Below are positions 29,718 through 39,101 of a stretch of 64,000 bases of DNA, piece by piece. The DNA is from FEN-1219 sp963810755 (GTDB lineage: Bacteria; Pseudomonadota; Gammaproteobacteria; Steroidobacterales; Rariloculaceae): the NCBI GenBank assembly GCA_963810755.1, contig CAWEOP010000003.1, positions 496,001-560,000 on the forward strand. Direction: 5' to 3'. Position 1 is the stretch's first letter; the number at the start of each line of letters is the position of its first letter. A program made the translations under genes and the position numbers. The notes under the pieces were generated by a model. The model searched no databases. It was not told the origin of the DNA and saw nothing but the letters and a program-made list of their open reading frames with translations.

Positions 29718-31088
29718 CTACAGGATGTAGCGGCTCAAGTCTTCGTCTTGCACGAGCGCGCTCAAGTGAGCGTCGACGTACGCCGCGTCGACGACGACAC
29801 TCTGACCGCCGCGGTCTGCGGCCTCGAACGACACGGTCTCGAGCAGCCGCTCGAGCACGGTGTGGAGGCGCCGCGCGCCGATGTTCTCGCTGCGGTCGTT
29901 CACTTGGAACGCTACTTCAGCGAGCCGCCGCACGCCGCTCGGCTCGAACTTGAGGTCGACGCGCTCGGTCGCGAGCAGACTCCGGTATTGCTCCGTGAGC
30001 GACGCGTTCGGCTCGGTGAGAATCCGCACGAATTCGTCGATGCCGAGCGCCGAGAGCTCGACGCGGATCGGGAACCGGCCTTGGAGCTCCGGGATCAGGT
30101 CCGACGGCTTCGCGACGCTGAACGCGCCCGACGCGATGAACAGCACGTGGTCGGTTCGCACCATCCCGTAGCGCGTGCTCACCGTGCAGCCCTCCACGAG
30201 CGGCAGGAGATCGCGCTGCACGCCTTCGCGCGACACGTCGGCGCCGTGCGCTTCGGCGCGGCGCGCGATCTTGTCGACTTCGTCGATGAACACGATGCCG
30301 TTTTCCTCGACCGCGCGCACGGCCTGGATCTTCACGTCCTCTTGATTGATGAGCTTCGCGGCTTCCTCTTCCTTGAGCAGCGCGACGGCGTCCTTCACCT
30401 TGAGCTTGCGGCGCCGCGACCGGCCCTGCGACAGGTTCTGGAACATGCTCTGGAGCTGGTTCGTCATGTCCTCCATCCCGGGAGGCGCCATGATCTCGAC
30501 GCCGACGGGCGACGCTTGCACCTCGAGCTCCACCTCGCGGTCGTCGAGCGCGCCTTCGCGCAGCATCTTGCGGAAGCGCTGGCGCGTGTCGCGGTGCTCC
30601 CCGCTGCCAGACGCGGGCGCGCCGAGCGCGCCTGCTCCCGTCGCAAAGCCGATGCCGCCGCTCGCCGGCGCACCCGTGCCCGGCAGCAGCGCGTCGAGCA
30701 GTCGATCCTCGGCCGCGTCGAGCGCGCGGTCGGCGACGTGCGCCATCGCGTCCTCGCGCGTCATCTTCACGGCCATGTCGACGAGGTCGCGCACGATCGA
30801 GTCGACGTCGCGGCCGACGTAGCCGACCTCGGTGAACTTCGTGGCTTCCACCTTGATGAACGGCGCGTTCGCGAGCTTGGCGAGCCGGCGTGCGATCTCA
30901 GTCTTGCCGACGCCGGTGGGGCCGATCATCAGGATGTTCTTCGGGGTGATCTCGCTGCGCAGCGGCTCATTGATCTGCGCGCGCCGCCAGCGGTTGCGCA
31001 GCGCAATCGCGACCGCGCGTTTCGCTTCGTTCTGGCCGATGATGTGTTTGTCGAGCTCTTCGACGATTTCGCGCGGCGTCATCGACAT
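29718..31088 (-). CDS. hslU: ATP-dependent protease ATPase subunit HslU
   Basis: AAA+ unfoldase that feeds substrates to HslV. The 456-residue product has Walker A GPTGVGKTE (56-64), the pore motif region GYVGRD, Walker B IVFIDEVDKI, and sensor-2 region GARRLHTVLERLLE. The intermediate domain is a little diverged, with a Gly/Ala-rich insertion (GTGAPASGGIGFATGAGALG). The extreme C-terminus, LSRYIL, is the family tail that docks into HslV. 4 nt follow the hslV stop. Confidence 0.98.
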   Translation of the reverse strand: MSMTPREIVEELDKHIIGQNEAKRAVAIALRNRWRRAQINEPLRSEITPKNILMIGPTGVGKTEIARRLAKLANAPFIKVEATKFTEVGYVGRDVDSIVRDLVDMAVKMTREDAMAHVADRALDAAEDRLLDALLPGTGAPASGGIGFATGAGALGAPASGSGEHRDTRQRFRKMLREGALDDREVELEVQASPVGVEIMAPPGMEDMTNQLQSMFQNLSQGRSRRRKLKVKDAVALLKEEEAAKLINQEDVKIQAVRAVEENGIVFIDEVDKIARRAEAHGADVSREGVQRDLLPLVEGCTVSTRYGMVRTDHVLFIASGAFSVAKPSDLIPELQGRFPIRVELSALGIDEFVRILTEPNASLTEQYRSLLATERVDLKFEPSGVRRLAEVAFQVNDRSENIGARRLHTVLERLLETVSFEAADRGGQSVVVDAAYVDAHLSALVQDEDLSRYIL

Positions 31089-31092
31089 CGGA

Positions 31093-31629
31093 TCACAGCT
31101 CTTCGATCGTGATCTCGCGATTCGTGTAGATGCAGATGTCGGCCGCGATCTCGAGCGCCTTCGTGACGATCGCGCGTGCGTCGAGCTCGGTGTTCGCGAT
31201 GAGAGCCGTGGCCGCGGCTTGCGCGTAGGCGCCGCCGGAGCCGATCGCGAGCAAATCGCGCTCCGGCTCGATCACGTCGCCCGTCCCGGAGATCAAGAAC
31301 GACTGCGCCTTGTCCGCGACGATCAGGAGCGCCTCGAGCCGGCGCAGCATCCGGTCCGTGCGCCAATCCTTCGCGAGCTCGATCGCGGCGCGGGTGAGGT
31401 TGCCGTGCTTGTCGAGCTTCGCCTCGAAATATTCGAACAGCGTGAACGCGTCGGCGGTGCCGCCCGCAAAGCCTGCGAGCACCTTGCCGTCGTGCAGCCG
31501 CCGTACCTTGCGCGCGTTGCCCTTCATGACCTGGGTTCCGAGCGTGACCTGACCGTCGCCGCCGAGCGCGACCTTACCGCCGCGCCGAACGCAGACGATC
31601 GTGGTGCCGTGGAAAGTCTGCGTGGTCAT
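31093..31629 (-). CDS. hslV: ATP-dependent protease peptidase subunit HslV
   Basis: Proteasome-like threonine peptidase. The 178-residue product starts MTTQTFHGTTIVCVRRGGKV. The catalytic Thr should be Thr9 after removal of an 8-residue propeptide (cut after HG), as in Xanthomonas-type HslV and unlike E. coli, where Thr2 follows the Met. GGDGQVTLG, AGFAGGTADAFTLFE and AIGSGGAYAQAAA are conserved. Confidence 0.98.
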   Translation of the reverse strand: MTTQTFHGTTIVCVRRGGKVALGGDGQVTLGTQVMKGNARKVRRLHDGKVLAGFAGGTADAFTLFEYFEAKLDKHGNLTRAAIELAKDWRTDRMLRRLEALLIVADKAQSFLISGTGDVIEPERDLLAIGSGGAYAQAAATALIANTELDARAIVTKALEIAADICIYTNREITIEEL

Positions 31630-31693
31630 GGATGCTATCGACCTGCAAAACCGCGGCAGGTTCGCGCACGCCGTACGCGCGGCCGCCGGCAGC

Positions 31694-32602
31694 TCAGTCC
31701 CGCCGGCGCTTCGCGCGAGGATGCGCCTGGTCGTAAACGCTCGCGAGGTGCTGGAAGTCGAGATGCGTATAGATCTGCGTCGTCGACAGGCTCGCGTGGC
31801 CGAGCATTTCCTGAACCGCGCGCAGATCCTTGCTCGATTCGAGCACGTGCGTCGCGAACGAGTGCCGCAGCATGTGCGGATGCACGCCGGACGGCACCGC
31901 CTGCCGCTTCGCCCAGTGATTCACACGCGCCTGCACGCTGCGGCGGCTGATCCGATCGCCGTTGCGGCTCACGAACAGCGCGGGCTCGCCGTGCGTCGCG
32001 AGCTGCGGCCGAACCTGCAGCCAATCGTGCAACGCGAGCAGCGCCTTCCTGCCGACCGGCACGACGCGAGCCTTCGAGCCCTTGCCGAGCACGCGCACCG
32101 TGCGGTCCGCCGCGTCGACTTCCCCGAGGTTGAGCCCGACGAGCTCCGCAAGCCGCAAGCCCGACGAATAGAACAGCTCGAGAATCGCGCGATCGCGGAG
32201 CTCGAGCGGCTCGTCGCCGCTGATCGCGAGCAGGCTCGCAACCTGGTCCGCATCGAGCGTCGACGGCAGATGCTTCGGCGGCCGCGGCGCTTGCACGTGC
32301 ACTCCGGCATTCGCCTTCACGGCGCCAATCTCGACGAGATACTCGAGGAACGTGCGCACGGCGGACAGCCGGCGCGCGACGCTGCGCGCGCCGAGGCCCC
32401 GCCGATGGCTCTCGGCAGCGAAGCGGCGCACGTGGTACGAATCGAGCGCGGCGAGCGACGCGACTTGCTCGCGCTCGCAAAAGCCGAGCAGCGCGTTCAA
32501 GTCGCGCTGATAGGCTGCGACCGTGTGCGGCGACAAGCGCCGCTCGGTCTTCAGCCTCTGCAGGAAATCGGCGAGCTCTTTATAGCCGCCCACGTTGCTC
32601 AC
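31694..32602 (-). CDS. xerC: Site-specific tyrosine recombinase XerC
   Basis: Resolves chromosome dimers at dif with XerD and FtsK. The 302-residue product has an N-terminal SAM-like core-binding domain (about 5-95) and catalytic residues Arg in SSGLRLAELVGL, Lys in GKGSKARVVPV, HxxR in HMLRHSFATH, His in MLGHASLSTTQ, and the nucleophile Tyr278 in QIYTHLDF. It lies downstream of dapF-DUF484 and overlaps DUF484 by 23 bp, the classical gammaproteobacterial xerC setting, which favours XerC over XerD. Confidence 0.96.
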   Translation of the reverse strand: MSNVGGYKELADFLQRLKTERRLSPHTVAAYQRDLNALLGFCEREQVASLAALDSYHVRRFAAESHRRGLGARSVARRLSAVRTFLEYLVEIGAVKANAGVHVQAPRPPKHLPSTLDADQVASLLAISGDEPLELRDRAILELFYSSGLRLAELVGLNLGEVDAADRTVRVLGKGSKARVVPVGRKALLALHDWLQVRPQLATHGEPALFVSRNGDRISRRSVQARVNHWAKRQAVPSGVHPHMLRHSFATHVLESSKDLRAVQEMLGHASLSTTQIYTHLDFQHLASVYDQAHPRAKRRRD

Positions 32603-33314
32603 GCTCGTCGGTCAAAGCCACGGCCAAGAGGTCACCCAAGCGCGCGAGGAAGTCCATGCGCTTACCCGGATGGAAATGGTCGGGGTCGTGGCTTCCGATG
32701 ATCAGGAATCCGAGATTCGCGTTCGGGCCGAGCGGCACGAGGGCGGCGGAGCTCACGGCGTCCGCGTCGCGCTCGAAGATATTCTTCTGGCGATCGCGCA
32801 GCGGCCCGCAGCGCGGCTTCGCCGCGCGCAGGAATGCGGTGAACGGCTTGGCGTCGGCGTCGTCTTGCGACATGCGCCGCACGAAACCCTCGCGCTGCGC
32901 CGACGCGGGCGCGGTCTCACTGAACAGCACGAGCACCGCGCGCTCCGCGCCGAAGTCTTCGCGCAGGCTCGTCTCGAGCTGCTCGAGTCGCGCGGGCAGA
33001 TTCGCGGCGCGCATGAGCTTCAAGCCGAGCTGATGAATTTTCTCGACCAGCGCGTCGTTGCTCTTCGCGACGGCGACGAGATCCTTGAATTGGCGTTCGA
33101 GCTGCGCGTTGCGCTGCCGGAGCATCGCGACTTGGCGCTCCACGAGCGAGATCGCGGAGCCGCCGGTGCGGTGCGGAAGCTTCAAGCTCAACAGAACCAG
33201 CGGATGGCGTTCGAAGAAGTCCTGGTGAGTCTTGAGATAGTCGGCGACGAGCTCTGCAGGGAATTCCTCGCCGTGCGTCGCTCCGACAACCGCACCGCTC
33301 TTCTGTTGGCTCAT
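32580..33314 (-). CDS. DUF484 family protein (GAF-like)
   Basis: The 244-residue product, starting MSQQKSGAVVGATHGEEFPA, matches DUF484: an N-terminal helical part (VADYLKTHQDFFERHPLVL), a coiled coil (VERQVAMLRQRNAQLERQFK), then a GAF-like domain ending ALVPLGPNANLGFLIIGSHD. The function of the family is unknown; it is almost always next to xerC. The ATG overlaps the dapF stop by 4 bp. A longer upstream frame lies over dapF and is not used. Confidence 0.93.
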   Translation of the reverse strand: MSQQKSGAVVGATHGEEFPAELVADYLKTHQDFFERHPLVLLSLKLPHRTGGSAISLVERQVAMLRQRNAQLERQFKDLVAVAKSNDALVEKIHQLGLKLMRAANLPARLEQLETSLREDFGAERAVLVLFSETAPASAQREGFVRRMSQDDADAKPFTAFLRAAKPRCGPLRDRQKNIFERDADAVSSAALVPLGPNANLGFLIIGSHDPDHFHPGKRMDFLARLGDLLAVALTDEREQRGRL

Positions 33315-34189
33315 AGGTCGATCTGTCCCTCGTACACTGCCGCCGTCGGTCCAGTTTGCCACAGCGCCGATCCAGGTCCATGCCAGCTCACTTCGAGAAT
33401 TCCGCCGGGCAAGCTCACCTCGACGTCCTCGCCGAGCTCGCCCCAGACACGCCCGACCGCCACCGCCGCCGCCGCACCCGTTCCGCAAGCGAGCGTCTCA
33501 CCCGCGCCGCGCTCGAAAACTCGGAGCTTGATACGACCCTCGCTCTCGCGCTGCATGAACCCTACGTTCACTCCCTGCGGAAAGCTAGGATGGCGCTCGA
33601 GCTCGGGTCCCAGTATACCGACGGGAGCGCGTTCCACCGAGCCCACCGGAATCACGATGTGCGGGTTGCCCATCGACACCGCGCCGAATTCGACCGAGTG
33701 CGTCTTCAGCTGCAGCCGGTAGCGGTCCTTGCGCGTCGGCGTCGTGAACGGCAACGACGACGGCTCGAAGCTCGGCACGCCGAGATTGACGCTCACGCGC
33801 TCCGCGGATAACACCTTTGCGGCGATGCTGCCGGCCGGGCTCACGAGAGTGAGCTCGTCGCCGAAGCGAGGCGCGAGAAAGCGCGCGAGGCAGCGCACGC
33901 CGTTGCCGCACTGCTCGACCTCACCGCCGTTGGAGTTGAAGATCCGGTAGCTCGCGTCGCCGCCGTCCGGCTGTTCCGTATCGAGCAGGAGCAGCTGGTC
34001 GAAGCCGACGCCGAGGCGGCGATCGCTCCAGCGGCGCACGAGCTCGGGCGCGGGCGGTTGCCGGTCCTTCGGCCACTCGATGACCATGAAGTCGTTACCG
34101 AGACCGTTCATCTTCGTGAACCTGATCCGCTCATGCGGAATGTTCTCGTCGGCGACGTTCCCGGTGGGGACCTTGGTGGCGGCGGGCAT
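33311..34189 (-). CDS. dapF: Diaminopimelate epimerase
   Basis: Interconverts LL- and meso-diaminopimelate for lysine and peptidoglycan synthesis. The 292-residue product has the family start FTKMNGLGNDFMVIEWP and the two catalytic cysteines: Cys94 in FNSNGGEVEQCGNGVRC and Cys235 in ETLACGTGAAAAV. The Met at 34189 adds about 20 residues before the conserved IRFTKMNGLGND; no strong ribosome site separates the options. First gene of dapF-DUF484-xerC; divergent from ubiD. Confidence 0.96.
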   Translation of the reverse strand: MPAATKVPTGNVADENIPHERIRFTKMNGLGNDFMVIEWPKDRQPPAPELVRRWSDRRLGVGFDQLLLLDTEQPDGGDASYRIFNSNGGEVEQCGNGVRCLARFLAPRFGDELTLVSPAGSIAAKVLSAERVSVNLGVPSFEPSSLPFTTPTRKDRYRLQLKTHSVEFGAVSMGNPHIVIPVGSVERAPVGILGPELERHPSFPQGVNVGFMQRESEGRIKLRVFERGAGETLACGTGAAAAVAVGRVWGELGEDVEVSLPGGILEVSWHGPGSALWQTGPTAAVYEGQIDL

Positions 34190-34306
34190 GGCGTCTGGTG
34201 TTGCGCTCTGTAGAAGACTAATGTCGCGGCGGCGCCGCGCGGGGTCCTGACCTTGGGCCGCCCGCGGCAAAGTAAACCCGCAGGCCGACTACGAGGGCCG
34301 ATTATA

Positions 34307-35800
34307 GTGGAATCCATCTGGCTGAAGCCGCATCGCGTGTTCGGCGACTTGCGCGAGTTCCTCTCCTTCCTCGAAGGTCGCGGCGAGCTCAAACGGATCG
34401 ACGCGCGCGTGAGCCCGAAGCTCGAGATCACCGAGATCTCGCGCCGGGTGCTCGAGCAACGCGGACCCGCGCTGCTGTTCACGAACGCGAGCGACCGCGG
34501 GGTCGCCGTGCTCGCGAACCTGTTCGGCACCGAGGAACGCGTCGCCGCCGCGATTGGCTTCGACAGCACGGAGGCACTGGGCGACCTCGGCCGGCTGCTC
34601 GCGGCGCTGCGCGCGCCGCAGCCTCCGCGCAGCATCGGCGAGGCATGGCGCTCGTTGCCGCTCCTCAAGGAGATCCTGAACATGGCGCCGCGCACGGTGC
34701 GCAGCGCGGTCTGCCAAGAGGTGATCATCGAAGGACCCGACGTGGACCTCTCTCTCTGGCCGATTCAAACCTGCTGGCCCGAGGACGTTGCGCCGCTGAT
34801 CACCTGGGGGCTCACGACGACGCGCGGGCCCGCTCACGAGCGGCAGAACCTCGGCATCTATCGGCAGCAGGTGATCGGCCGCAACCAGGTCATCATGCGC
34901 TGGCTCGCGCACCGCGGCGGCGCGACCGACTACCGTGCGTTCCAGGCGGAGCACCCCGGCGAGCGGTTCCCGGTAGCCGTGAGTCTCGGGGCCGACCCCG
35001 CGACGATCCTCGCGGCGGTGACCCCGATTCCGAACACCCTCTCCGAGTACGCGTTCGCGGGACTGCTGCGCGGCAGACGCTCCGAGGTCGTGAAGTGCAT
35101 CGGGTCGGACCTCGTCGTGCCGGCGAATGCCGAGATCACGCTCGAGGGCTACATCGCCCCTGGCGAGCTGGCCGAGGAAGGGCCGTTCGGCGACCACACG
35201 GGCTACTACAACCAGGCCGAGCGGTTCCCGGTGCTCACGATCGAGCGGATCACCCATCGGCAGGCTCCGATCTACCACACGACCTACACGGGTCGTCCGC
35301 CGGACGAGCCCGCGATCTTGGGGTTGGCGCTCAACGACGTGTTCGTGCCGATCCTGCAAACGCAGTTTCCCGAAATCACGGACTTCTATCTGCCGAGCGA
35401 GGCATGCTCGTACCGAATCGCCGTCGTGAGCATCAAGAAAGAGTATCCCGGCCACGCGAAGCGCGTGATGTTCGGCGTGTGGTCGTTCCTGCGGCAGTTC
35501 ATGTACACGAAGATAGTGATCGTCGTGGACGACGACATCGACGCGCGGCAATGGAAGGACGTGATTTGGGCGATCTCGACGCGCGTGGACCCGAAACGCG
35601 ACATGACGATCGTCGAGAACACGCCGATCGACTATCTCGACTTCGCATCCCCGGTTGCGGGGCTCGGCTCGAAGCTCGGCATCGACGCAACCACCAAGTG
35701 GCCGGGCGAGGTGGACCGCGAGTTCGGCCGGCCGATCGAGATGCGCGCCGACGTGGTCGAGAAGATCGATTCACTGTGGAATCAGCTCGGCCTCGAATAG
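34307..35800 (+). CDS. ubiD: 3-octaprenyl-4-hydroxybenzoate decarboxylase (UbiD family)
   Basis: Prenyl-FMN-dependent decarboxylase of ubiquinone synthesis; the UbiX partner is not in the window. The roughly 497-residue product has LREFLSFLEGRGELKRI, NLGIYRQQVIGRNQVIMRWL, and EGPFGDHTGYYNQAERFPVL (the E-R-E type active-site area). IPIVV-like sections are replaced by IVIVVDDDIDARQWKDVIWA. The GTG at 34307 was chosen because GAGGG is about 10 nt upstream and it starts just before the conserved region; a TTG at 34253 in the same frame is possible. Confidence 0.94.
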   Translation: MESIWLKPHRVFGDLREFLSFLEGRGELKRIDARVSPKLEITEISRRVLEQRGPALLFTNASDRGVAVLANLFGTEERVAAAIGFDSTEALGDLGRLLAALRAPQPPRSIGEAWRSLPLLKEILNMAPRTVRSAVCQEVIIEGPDVDLSLWPIQTCWPEDVAPLITWGLTTTRGPAHERQNLGIYRQQVIGRNQVIMRWLAHRGGATDYRAFQAEHPGERFPVAVSLGADPATILAAVTPIPNTLSEYAFAGLLRGRRSEVVKCIGSDLVVPANAEITLEGYIAPGELAEEGPFGDHTGYYNQAERFPVLTIERITHRQAPIYHTTYTGRPPDEPAILGLALNDVFVPILQTQFPEITDFYLPSEACSYRIAVVSIKKEYPGHAKRVMFGVWSFLRQFMYTKIVIVVDDDIDARQWKDVIWAISTRVDPKRDMTIVENTPIDYLDFASPVAGLGSKLGIDATTKWPGEVDREFGRPIEMRADVVEKIDSLWNQLGLE

Positions 35801-35898
35801 CGCGACGCCAATGGACATTTGTCATAAGCCTGGCTACTTTATGCGGGCGCCGCGCCCCGCTCGTCGGCAATAACAACAAACAAACCTTCGGAGACCCC

Positions 35899-36546
35899 AT
35901 GCGTCACATCCTGGTCACCAACGCCAAAGGCGGGTGCGGCAAGAGCACGATCGCCACGAGCCTCGCGGCCTACTTCGCCTCCGAAGGCTATGCAACAGCC
36001 TTGGCGGACTACGATCCGCAGGCGTCCGCGCTGACTTGGCTCGAGCAGCGGCCGGCCGACTACGCGCCGATCACGGGCGTGGCGGCGTACGAGAGCGGCT
36101 TGAAGAACGTCCCGCGCAACACGGAGTACCTGGTGATCGACTCCGCGGCGGGCTCCTACGGCAAGGACCTCACGGAGCTCGTGCGTAGAGCCGAGACGAT
36201 CGTCGTACCCGTGCTGCCCTCGCCGATCGACATCAAGGCCGCAGAGAAATTCGTCGAGGAGCTGCTGAGCATCGGCAAGGTCGCGGATAAGAAAGCGAAG
36301 GCCGCGCTCGTCGCGAACCGCGTCAAAGAGAACACGCTGATCTTCGAGGAGCTCGACGATGTGTTGTCGCGGCTCAAGGTGCCGTATGTCGCGAGCTTCC
36401 GCGAGGCGCAGAACTACATCCGCGCGTATCAACGCGGGCTCGGCATCCACGAGCTGCCGCCGTATCTCGCTTGGCCGGACTGGGAGCAGTGGGATCCGTT
36501 GATCGAGTGGCTCGACTCGCGGCGCTCCCAGCCGAAAGCCTCCTGA
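35899..36546 (+). CDS. ParA/MinD-like P-loop ATPase
   Basis: The 216-residue product has the deviant Walker A motif NAKGGCGKSTIA (8-19) of ParA/Soj proteins, the switch Asp in ALADYDPQASALTWLEQR, and a YLVIDSAAG Walker B. GGAG lies 8 nt before the ATG. It is a short, stand-alone form without an N-terminal DNA-binding helix-turn-helix and without a parB neighbour, so plasmid or chromosome partition is unlikely. A role in positioning a protein cargo is possible; the cargo is unknown. Confidence 0.87.
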   Translation: MRHILVTNAKGGCGKSTIATSLAAYFASEGYATALADYDPQASALTWLEQRPADYAPITGVAAYESGLKNVPRNTEYLVIDSAAGSYGKDLTELVRRAETIVVPVLPSPIDIKAAEKFVEELLSIGKVADKKAKAALVANRVKENTLIFEELDDVLSRLKVPYVASFREAQNYIRAYQRGLGIHELPPYLAWPDWEQWDPLIEWLDSRRSQPKAS

Positions 36547-36562
36547 CCGGGAAAACGGCGCG

Positions 36563-37797
36563 CTAGGCGGCGCCCGATTCCTTCGCTGCTGGCCGCTCGA
36601 GAGGCGGCGCGTCGGACTTGAGCTCCAAAGCGGCCGCCGGGCTCGCGAGCGCGAGACCCGAGCGGAACGCGAGCCCCGCGCGCTCACCCTCGCCGAGCTC
36701 CGTGAGGAGCCTCCCGTACAGCGCGTACGCGTCGGGCACGGGCGCTAGCGCGAGGCTCGACTCGAGGTAGCTGCGCGCCTTGCCCCACAGCTCGATCGCC
36801 ATGCACAGCCGCGCGGCGGTCAGCAGCAGCGCGCCGTCCTCGGGATAGGTCTTGAGCCAAGTCTCGGCCTGCTTCAGCTGCTTCGCGCCGTCGGCGCCGC
36901 GCACCTCGCCGTACGCGAGCACCGGCGCGCGGTGCCAGCTCTTCTTCAGCGCAGCGCGCAGCTCCTTTTCGGCCTCTTCGCCGCGACCGAGCCCTTGCAG
37001 CGCGAGCCCGCGCAGCGCGACGACCTCGGGTGCCGCGCGCAGCTCGGCTCGTGAGCTGCGCCCACAGCGCCGCGAGCCGCTCCGAAGTGAGATCAGCACG
37101 GCTGAGCTCGGCACGCAAAGCCTCGCACGCGATCTCCTCGCGCTCCGCGGGCGCGAGCCGCGCGCGGCCGAGCCGCGGCAGCAGAGCCGCAAGCTCCGCG
37201 CCGTCATCGCGTGCGCGGTAGGTGCGCGCAAGAAGCCCCAGCGCGCCCGGGTGATCGGGCTTCAGCTGCTCGAGTCGTTTCAACGTCGCGAGCGCCGCAT
37301 CGAGCTCGCCGACACCTAGCTGCAGCTCCGCTTGCGTCAGGAGCACGGTCGTCTCTCCGCCCGACGATTCGTCGTACGCGAGCTTGAGCCACTCGTCGCG
37401 GCGCTCCGGCGCGCCTTGAAGCTGCGCGGCGCGCGCCGCGAGCAGGTAGTTGACGAGCGGCGCGTCGGAGGTCGCGAGACCGCGGGTGAGCAAGCGCTCG
37501 CCGCGCGCGAAGTCGCCTTCGGTGATGTGGATCAGTCCTTGCACGAGGTCCGTGCCTCCGCGCTTGAGGCCGCGCGTCGCGGATCGCTTTGCGAACCCAG
37601 AACGGCGCACGCGCGAGCGCGATGACGCCGCGCACGAGCAAGTAAAGCGCGACGAGCACGAGCACGAGGCCGGGCACCGACATCTCGAGGACGTAGCCGC
37701 GGAAGTTGATGAGCACATAGCCGCGGTCGGCGAGCACGAAGTGCGCCGCGAAAGCGCCGAGCAGCAGCGCGAGCAAACCCCAGAGCCCGAAACGCAC
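36563..37797 (-). CDS. hemY: HemY-type TPR membrane protein, two frameshifts
   Basis: Inner-membrane TPR protein linked to late haem synthesis (not protoporphyrinogen oxidase HemY). The N-terminus MRFGLWGLLALLLGAFAAHF and VPGLVLVLVALYLLVRGVIA are two helices. TPR-like segments follow: LIHITEGDFARGERLLTRGL, GELDAALATLKRLEQLKPDH and AAPEVVALRGLALQGLGRGE. The frame slips at about 37575 and again at about 37046, each corrected by dropping one base (RDRGLKRGGTDLVQG; QLTSELRAAPEVVALRG). Directly follows hemX (1-nt gap). Confidence 0.85.
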
Positions 37798-37798
37798 G

Positions 37799-39007
37799 CT
37801 AGCGTGCCCCGGCCGCGAGGTCGCGCAGCTGATTCAGCGAGCCGCTGATGTCGGGTTTCTTCGGATCGATCTCGAGCGTTCGCATCTCGCGCAGCAGCGC
37901 GAGCGCCCCTTCGACCTCCGCCGAATCCGCGTCGAAATCGCGCTGCAGGATCGCGGTCGCCGCGTCGAGCGCGCTGCGAAACGCCTGCGGCTGCACGCGC
38001 AGCGCGGCCGTGCGCGCGACTTCGAGCTCGATCTCGACTTGCCGGCGCGCGAGCTCGCGCTCCGCGGCCGACAACGCCTCCGCGACCGGCTCGTCGCGCC
38101 GCTCGATTCTCACTAGGCCGAGCAGCGTGCGCTTGACCGCCACCCAGAGGCGTTCGAATCCGGGCTCCGCCTCGTCCTGCGCAGTGTCGGCGCCGCTCGG
38201 GTAGTTCGCGGGCAGGTCCGCGCGCATCGGCAGCGCCGGCGCGCGCGCCGCGAGCCTACCCAGACTGAACATCAGCCCTTCGATGTCCGGCAACCGGACG
38301 CCCCGTAGAGCGAGCAGCTCGCCCGCGATCGCTTCGCGCACGGGGCCGAGCTCGGGATTGGCGAGCTCCGCGAGCCGGCCGTCCGCCAGCTCGAGCGCGG
38401 TGATCGCGTTGTCCCAGTCGTTCGCGAGGTTGAGCTCCGTGTTCGCGACGCTCAAGTAATACTCGGCCTCGGAGCGCAGCAGCACGCCGCGCGCATCGAA
38501 CGAGCCGCCCTGAACCGCATCGAGCCGCCGCTCGAGATCGACGAAGCGGCCCGGCAGCGCGTCGACGCGGTCCGCCACGCTCGCGTTGAGCTGGCGCAGC
38601 GTGTCGACGTCGTCGTTGACGTCCTTGATTCCGTCCTGCAGCGCGCGCTGCTCTGCGCGCACGCGCTCGAGCGCCTGCGCGGCCGTCGTATCGGTCTGAT
38701 CCAGCGAAACGTAGAACTCGCGGTACTGCCACCACAGCATGCCCGCCACGCCGATCGCGATCAGCGCGAGCACGAGCGCGAGCGAGCTTGCGAACGAACC
38801 GCCGCGCGCCGGCGCGGCGCGCGTCTCGTCGGCCGCCGCATTCCGGCTGGCGTCCGTCCCGGCCGCACGCGGGCGCTGACTCTTGTCCGACGACAGCGAG
38901 GCCGCGAGCTCGGCCCAGTCCGAGGTCGTAGGCGTGCCGCGCGCCGCGCCTGCCGCGGCGGATGAGTCGGAATTCGGGTCCGCTATGGGCTTTTCGGTGT
39001 TGCTCAT
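37799..39007 (-). CDS. hemX: HemX-like membrane protein
   Basis: The 402-residue product has a disordered Ser/Ala-rich N-terminus, one transmembrane helix (SLALVLALIAIGVAGMLWW, about 74-92), a periplasmic coiled coil (ERVRAEQRALQDGIKDVNDD) and the HemX domain (RSEAEYYLSVANTELNLAND onward). It was once annotated as uroporphyrinogen methyltransferase, but it lacks that fold. It is normally encoded after hemC-hemD; here the gene upstream is algR, 95 bp away, and hemC-hemD are missing from the locus. Confidence 0.9.
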   Translation of the reverse strand: MSNTEKPIADPNSDSSAAAGAARGTPTTSDWAELAASLSSDKSQRPRAAGTDASRNAAADETRAAPARGGSFASSLALVLALIAIGVAGMLWWQYREFYVSLDQTDTTAAQALERVRAEQRALQDGIKDVNDDVDTLRQLNASVADRVDALPGRFVDLERRLDAVQGGSFDARGVLLRSEAEYYLSVANTELNLANDWDNAITALELADGRLAELANPELGPVREAIAGELLALRGVRLPDIEGLMFSLGRLAARAPALPMRADLPANYPSGADTAQDEAEPGFERLWVAVKRTLLGLVRIERRDEPVAEALSAAERELARRQVEIELEVARTAALRVQPQAFRSALDAATAILQRDFDADSAEVEGALALLREMRTLEIDPKKPDISGSLNQLRDLAAGAR

Positions 39008-39101
39008 CGGCGTAGATAGTAGGGGGCGCGGCTCGGTTTGGCACGCCGGCGCTGCGCGCGGCGCGCTGGCGACGCCACGACCGAGCCGAGCGTGCCCACC
39101 G

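Noticed and set aside
29706..31112. Plus-strand frame of 468 codons opposite hslU
   Set aside because: Shadow of hslU; no signal peptide, motif or ribosome site supports it.
35899..36546. Plasmid or integrative-element partition system
   Set aside because: No ParB, replication or conjugation gene; the flanks are ordinary chromosomal genes.
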